Assembly (NCBI GenBank): GCA_036939755.1
Contig: JALLAZ010000871.1
Span: 1 to 11,472 of the forward strand
From: Stephanodiscus triporus
Lineage: Eukaryota > Bacillariophyta > Thalassiosirophyceae > Thalassiosirales > Thalassiosiraceae
Length of the DNA stretch: 11,472 nt
Direction: 5' to 3'
Shown here: piece by piece, positions 7,957 to 11,472 of the stretch
Layout: every line of letters begins with the position of its first letter
Numbering within the stretch: position 1 is the first letter of the stretch
Notes under the pieces: generated by a model
Told to the model about the DNA's origin: nothing
Seen by the model: the letters and a program-made list of their open reading frames with translations, nothing else
The model's database searches: none
Position numbers and translations under genes: made by a program

Positions 7957-8808
7957 TCAAGATCCCAGCCGTTGGCCACCTGAGCCCCAGTTATGACCAC
8001 CACGCGCTGGTCTTGCTGGGTCCGCCGGTGGATTGGCTCTACCTGGCGGCTGCCAGGTATTGTTTCCAACTGCACCGCCCCTAGCGCTTGCAGTCGCCGT
8101 AGGAGCAGGAGCAACATATGCGCCTACTCCCAACTGATCGATCAGAAATTGAGGAGTATGCAGCATATCTTTCCCATAGACAATCGGCACAACGTCCACC
8201 AAGAAGTAAAATAAGTGTCCGACTGCGATTCCGTGCAAAAGATCTGAATACATTCCACCCATCAACACGCTAAGGATTACATAGGCGAAGGGGAGATGAA
8301 TTGCCTTCATTTCTACACCCCAGATAGATGTGGGAGAAGTGGGGTGGCGTTTGCTCCATACGTAAAGGACAAAGAACATCAAAGTCCTCGCAAACATCGG
8401 AGGAGTTGGCAACAACATCCCCATGAACGGATATGACAAGAAGATCATAACCATCCCGAACATCATTGCGAACACATAGTCGGCGGTGCCTCCCCCCGCG
8501 CCGGTATTGTACGGCTCAGTCTCGTATCTCTGACTGAAGTTCTGTAGCATATACAACGCCATCAATGTATTGAAGTTGAATGTTCCCACGAAGAGGAAGG
8601 GGGTAAGGAACCTCCATACCTCGAAATTCTCCCAAATATTATCCCAGACGTAAATGAGTCGCATGGGTGAGACGAGGCCAAAGTTCCCCGCGCATGTAGT
8701 GATGAGGGCGGCGCCGAACCAATATCGCGTGACGAGCGGCAGAGCTTGGAACCAGGCCTGTGGGCCGCCCGTGTCGTCTATCCCTTGGACATTGTTGGCT
8801 GGTGGCAT
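7957..8808 (-). CDS. Derlin (Der1-like ERAD membrane protein)
   Basis: One exon of 283 residues encodes a rhomboid-like pseudoprotease of the ER membrane, which in other eukaryotes helps move misfolded proteins to the cytosol for degradation. Family landmarks: WFQALPLVTRYWF at 19-31 before the first membrane segment, the WR motif at 65-66 (FEVWRFLTPF), several hydrophobic segments between about 68 and 205, and GIAVGHLFYFL at 193-203 containing the conserved GxxxG. No rhomboid Ser-His dyad is apparent. The C-terminus is Pro/Ala/Gly-rich and ends HNWGSGGQRLGS, a good SHP box for binding p97/CDC48. The ATG at 8808 is chosen because the residues just after it align with the known Derlin N-terminus. 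The frame stays open a further 136 codons upstream to another ATG at 9216, discussed as a finding. Start choice is likely but not proven. Confidence 0.93.
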   Translation of the reverse strand: MPPANNVQGIDDTGGPQAWFQALPLVTRYWFGAALITTCAGNFGLVSPMRLIYVWDNIWENFEVWRFLTPFLFVGTFNFNTLMALYMLQNFSQRYETEPYNTGAGGGTADYVFAMMFGMVMIFLSYPFMGMLLPTPPMFARTLMFFVLYVWSKRHPTSPTSIWGVEMKAIHLPFAYVILSVLMGGMYSDLLHGIAVGHLFYFLVDVVPIVYGKDMLHTPQFLIDQLGVGAYVAPAPTATASARGGAVGNNTWQPPGRANPPADPARPARGGHNWGSGGQRLGS

Positions 8809-9169
8809 CTTCTCGAGAGTAGTAGATATCGTTTCGGCTCTCCCTGTCGTCAATCGATGTCGATAAGTTGGAGCGGAAAATAGTACTACAATAAAAAGGA
8901 CAGGTGGAAATCTGAAATCTGAACCTGTCGGACCGGGACTGAGTTTAGGGGGCCGGCGCACCAACAAAAACAAAAAATTATATCTTATATCGCTTAAAAA
9001 GTGCTTTGTACGATGCACAACATAACAGGCGAGGATTTCAATATTTATGTCACCAAGCTTTACTCTACTAGAGAAAGAAACAGAGCAAATGATAAGGAGC
9101 ATCGACCACGTCATAGCCGTGAGACTGCTTAAACAGAGCAAAATGAAAGGAACATTGGCTATATTGTGG
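8809..9169. other. Tandem-gene spacer: malate synthase 3' region and Derlin promoter
   Basis: This 361-bp gap lies downstream of malate synthase and upstream of Derlin, both on the minus strand. It includes one copy of an imperfect tandem repeat derived from the malate synthase 3' end (9078-9130), an AT-rich patch at about 8966-9000 that could be Derlin core promoter, and a Derlin-frame open stretch judged noncoding. No RNA gene is seen. Confidence 0.5.
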
Positions 9170-9189
9170 TCATAGCCGTGAGACTGCTT
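9078..9189 (-). repeat. Imperfect tandem duplication of the malate synthase 3' end (PTS1 codons, stop and 3' UTR)
   Basis: Two adjacent units, 9131-9189 (59 bp, overlapping the last codons) and 9078-9130 (53 bp, downstream), share an exact 21-bp block at 9169-9189 and 9110-9130. On the minus strand that block encodes Ala-Val-Ser-Arg-Leu-stop. The units also share a near-identical end (CATTTTGCTCTGTTT versus CATTTGCTCTGTTT), while the middle has diverged and changed length. The offset of 59 nt is not a multiple of three, so the second copy is not reached by simple read-through. Confidence 0.85.
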
Positions 9190-11184
9190 CATCCTCGGGG
9201 ATGATATCTCCTTCATACTTTGTTGTTAGGATGTGTGGGTAACATACAGTTGTCAAAAAGTCATCAAGCTTATCTTTCGTCAGCATATCTTCCACCTAAT
9301 TTGAGAAGAGAATTTCGGATTTAAGCCATAATCATGACACAGAGATCATGTGCTGTGAAGAAGGATTCATGTGCTTACCAATTTTCCAGCCAGGTACCAT
9401 TTCCCTTTATCCTCTCCACCGGTGATACGCTTCACTTCTTCATGGACTAGCTTCGAAATCCTTGCAGCTGTGATGACCTCTCCATTGTCCTCAGTCTTCA
9501 CCCCATGGCGCTTCCACTGCCAAATTTGAGCACGACTAATTTCCGCAGTTGCAGCATCCTCCATGTGGTGATTCAGAGGAATGCACCCGATCCCTCTTAG
9601 CCATGCCTCGGAGTAGGCAAGGACAATCGATACGCTACGAATTATGAGGTGTCAAAAACATGATGAAGAATGTAAGCACTGACCCTTACTAAGAAAAAGA
9701 AGAAGAAGAAGAAGAAGAAGAAGAAGAAACACAATTCTACGAGTGCGAAAGGACGAGGACGACTCACCCCTTTTGAAGACCATCGCTCGTGATTGCCTGT
9801 CCTTTTGGAACAACTCTCAGCTTCAACAAGTCCGCTTCCGTCACGTCTTTACCCGAAAGGGCCGGACTCCTGTCAATTTGATTGGGCGTGGGCATATACT
9901 CGTCAAACACAGACTTTGCAAGCGAAACCAACGCCGGATGGGCAACCCACGTCCCGTCGTGTCCCGCCAGCGCCTCTCTGATTTTATCCTTCTTGATCCG
10001 CGCCATCGCCGCGTCGTTCTCTGCGGGGTTGCCCTTGATGGGGATTTGGGCCGCCATCCCTCCCATTGCAAAGGTGCCACGTTTGTGGCAAATGTAGATC
10101 AATCGATCGACGTATGCCCTAAGCAGGGGGGTGTCAGTCATGGTCAGGTGAGATCGATCGGGAGCGATCTTGTCCCCGTGGCACTTGAACTTTTTGATGT
10201 ACGAGAAGAGGTAATCCCACCTGCCGCAATTCAGCCCCAACGAGTGGTCTCGGAGCTCGTACAGGATCTCCTCCATCTGGAACGCCGCGGTGATCGTCTC
10301 CAGGAGCACCGTCGCCCGGATCGTGCCCGACGGAACCCCGAAGTAGCTTTGCGCCGCGCGAAAGACGTCGTTCCACAGTCTCGCCTCTAGATAGTCTTCC
10401 AACTTCGGGAGGTAGAAGTACGGGCGGGATCCCTTCTGGAGTAGGGCGTGCACGTTGTGGAAGAAGTACAGGCCGAAGTCGAATAGGCCACCCGACGCCA
10501 CCCGTCCGTTGACCGTCACGTGCGCCTCGTCGAGGTGCCACCCCCGCGGACGAACGAAGAGCACGGACGTCTTTTCTTTCAACGCGTAGACCTTCCCCGT
10601 GGAGGGGTTGGTGTACGTGATCTTGCCGCGCACCGCATCGCGTAGGTTGCGTTGGCCCTCGGTGAGATTGGACCACGTGGGCGAGGTGGAGTCTGGCGCG
10701 AGTGGATGGACGGAAGAGCGAAGGATGATATTAGTGCGACGAAGGTCGGATGCGCGCAAAGGAACGAACGAATTGAACCTCGAAGCCCACCTTCGAAGTC
10801 GGCCATGTAGACGTTGGCCCCGGAATTGAGGCCGTTGATGACCATCTTGCGATCGACCGGTCCCGTGATCTCCACGCGACGATCTTTGACGTCGTCCGGG
10901 ATCGGAGCGCACCGCCAGTGGGGGTCGTCGGTGGCGTGCGAATAAGGCTCCCTCTTGGACGACGCGCCGCCGACGCCGGTGGCGGCCTCGAAGTGCGGGA
11001 CGGCGCCGCTGTCGAACTCGAGGGCCCTGCTCGCGCGGGCGCTCAACAATGCGCGACGGCGGTCCTCGAACTTGTGGCAGAGGTATCCTACGAAGCGCAG
11101 AGAGTCGGGGGTGAGGATCTCGGCGGCGGCGGCGCAGATGGGCGCGTGGACCTCGACGACGACCGACGTTGATCGGGCTTCCAT
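9170..11184 (-). CDS. Malate synthase, peroxisomal (glyoxylate cycle)
   Basis: Four exons, read on the minus strand (11184-10791, 10692-9768, 9634-9379, 9295-9170), give 566 residues, close to plant glyoxysomal malate synthases. The enzyme condenses glyoxylate with acetyl-CoA to malate and CoA. Landmarks: [17 protein letters not shown] at 101-117, MADFEDS at 127-133 (formed across intron 1), catalytic Arg181 in RPRGWH, probable Mg2+ ligands Glu263 (LLET) and Asp291, the family signature [16 protein letters not shown] at 279-294, [14 protein letters not shown] at 333-346, [10 protein letters not shown] at 375-384 and the catalytic base Asp466 in [11 protein letters not shown]. The C-terminus ends in SRL, a classical PTS1, so import into peroxisomes is expected. 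All three splice junctions restore conserved motifs. The ATG at 11184 lies in AACATGG. The 5' exon is very GC-rich compared with the last two exons. Upstream lies a cluster of ACGTC elements; downstream, a duplicated copy of the terminal codons. Confidence 0.95.
9296..9378 (-). other. Malate synthase intron 3 (83 nt)
   Basis: The donor is TTG|GTAAGC (from 9378) and the acceptor is CAAATTAG|GTG (ending at 9296). Phase 0. Splicing joins AGKL to VEDML and gives the last exon, which matches the family's LxxFLT C-terminal pattern and ends SRL. Unspliced reading stops after three more codons. Confidence 0.88.
9635..9767 (-). other. Malate synthase intron 2 (133 nt) carrying a CTT microsatellite
   Basis: The donor is AAGGG|GTGAGT (from 9767) and the acceptor is ATTCGTAG|CGT (ending at 9635). 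Only this acceptor gives the ungapped family match [19 protein letters not shown]. Two nearer AGs after the pyrimidine tract (TTTCTTAG and GGGTCAG) would each lead to an early stop. Confidence 0.85.
9697..9726 (+). repeat. (AAG)10 microsatellite inside malate synthase intron 2
   Basis: Ten perfect AAG units on the plus strand, flanked by further A/G-rich bases, read as (CTT)10 in the transcript. In the transcript this forms a long pyrimidine tract about 60-90 nt before the true acceptor. Confidence 0.95.
10693..10790 (-). other. Malate synthase intron 1 (98 nt)
   Basis: The donor is GAAG|GTGGGC (from 10790) and the acceptor is CTCGCGCCAG|ACT (ending at 10693). Splicing creates the Asp codon of MADFEDS, a conserved malate synthase motif, and restores the frame (phase 1). 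The intron has no stop in one frame, so unspliced reading would insert a translated segment that does not match the family. Confidence 0.88.
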
Positions 11185-11472
11185 GTTGAATATGTGGCGT
11201 TAGTGTTTGGCGATTGACGAGATAGAGTGAGCAGGAGAGGATTTTGGATTTTGTGTCAAACTGTCGAAGTGTTTGGTGTAATCGACGTCAATGATGCTGT
11301 GCCGATTCATTCTGCGCCCTGCCGACTGCCGAGTGATTCGACGTCAATGATGCTTGCACATCTCTCTATCCGACGCGACGGCGGTGGCGGGAAAGAGGTG
11401 TCAGCCTGAATGAAATAAGGGACGTCTGCCGATACACGTCACTTCGAGGGGGGTCACTTTTGTGGTGTTGTC
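11185..11472 (-). promoter_or_regulatory. Malate synthase upstream region with clustered ACGTC elements
   Basis: No credible gene lies in these 288 bp. An exact 17-bp direct repeat occurs at 11282-11298 and 11338-11354 (56-bp offset); each copy contains ACGTCA inside CGACGTCA. A further ACGTCA lies at 11436-11441 and a palindromic GACGTC at 11421-11426. On the gene's strand these read TGACGT, the core bound by many bZIP factors and similar to CRE/CO2-cAMP-responsive elements described in diatoms. Binding is inferred, not shown. Confidence 0.55.
11282..11354. repeat. 17-bp direct repeat pair with ACGTCA core
   Basis: TCGACGTCAATGATGCT occurs exactly at 11282-11298 and 11338-11354, about 100-170 bp upstream of the malate synthase ATG. 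The intervening 39 bp is not repeated. Confidence 0.9.

Noticed and set aside
10693..10912. Continuous reading of malate synthase through intron 1 in the exon 2 frame
   Set aside because: The intron-derived residues do not match the family, whereas splicing restores MADFEDS and the frame.
1..11472. tRNA, rRNA, CRISPR arrays, transposases or terminal inverted repeats of mobile elements
   Set aside because: Read by eye on both strands; none seen. A tRNAscan or repeat search would be needed to exclude small or degenerate copies.

Overview
This window is nuclear DNA from a compact, intron-poor eukaryotic genome. It holds seven protein-coding genes, four short spliceosomal introns (83-133 nt, GT-AG) and intergenic gaps of about 130-360 bp. 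Gene content (EIPR1, Derlin, CCT8, a yeast SRY1-like lyase, a peroxisomal malate synthase), short introns, acidic and serine-rich low-complexity inserts, and long G/C homopolymers inside coding sequence suggest a unicellular alga or protist. A diatom or other stramenopile is my best guess, but that is inference; no taxon marker is present.

Layout from left to right: (1) 243-1966, plus strand, two exons: a stand-alone BIRC6/UBE2O-class ubiquitin-conjugating enzyme with two SUMO-interaction-like motifs at its C-terminus. (2) 2099-3760, minus: chaperonin subunit CCT8 (theta). (3) 4022-4585, plus: a small protein resembling fatty-acid-binding proteins (calycin fold). (4) 4809-6533, minus: an EIPR1/TSSC1-type WD40 protein. 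(5) 6681-7679, plus: a fold-type II PLP enzyme closest to yeast SRY1 (threo-3-hydroxyaspartate ammonia-lyase). (6) 7957-8808, minus: Derlin with a C-terminal p97/CDC48-binding SHP box. (7) 9170-11184, minus, four exons: malate synthase ending in the peroxisomal targeting tripeptide SRL.

The first six genes alternate strand, giving head-to-head pairs with short shared promoters (CCT8/FABP-like, 261 bp; EIPR1/SRY1-like, 147 bp) and tail-to-tail pairs with short shared 3' regions. Derlin and malate synthase are in tandem on the minus strand. The genes do not form one pathway. Three belong to proteostasis (E2, CCT8, Derlin), one to endosomal/secretory tethering (EIPR1), and two to small-molecule metabolism that could meet at glyoxylate, malate and oxaloacetate.

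Points most worth a second look: an imperfect tandem duplication of the malate synthase 3' end, including its PTS1 codons and stop; the two SIM-like motifs on the E2; a cluster of ACGTC elements, two inside an exact 17-bp direct repeat, in the malate synthase promoter; decoy splice acceptors plus a CTT microsatellite in malate synthase intron 2; and a 136-codon open extension upstream of the Derlin start. I see no strong evidence for an entirely new multi-gene system.
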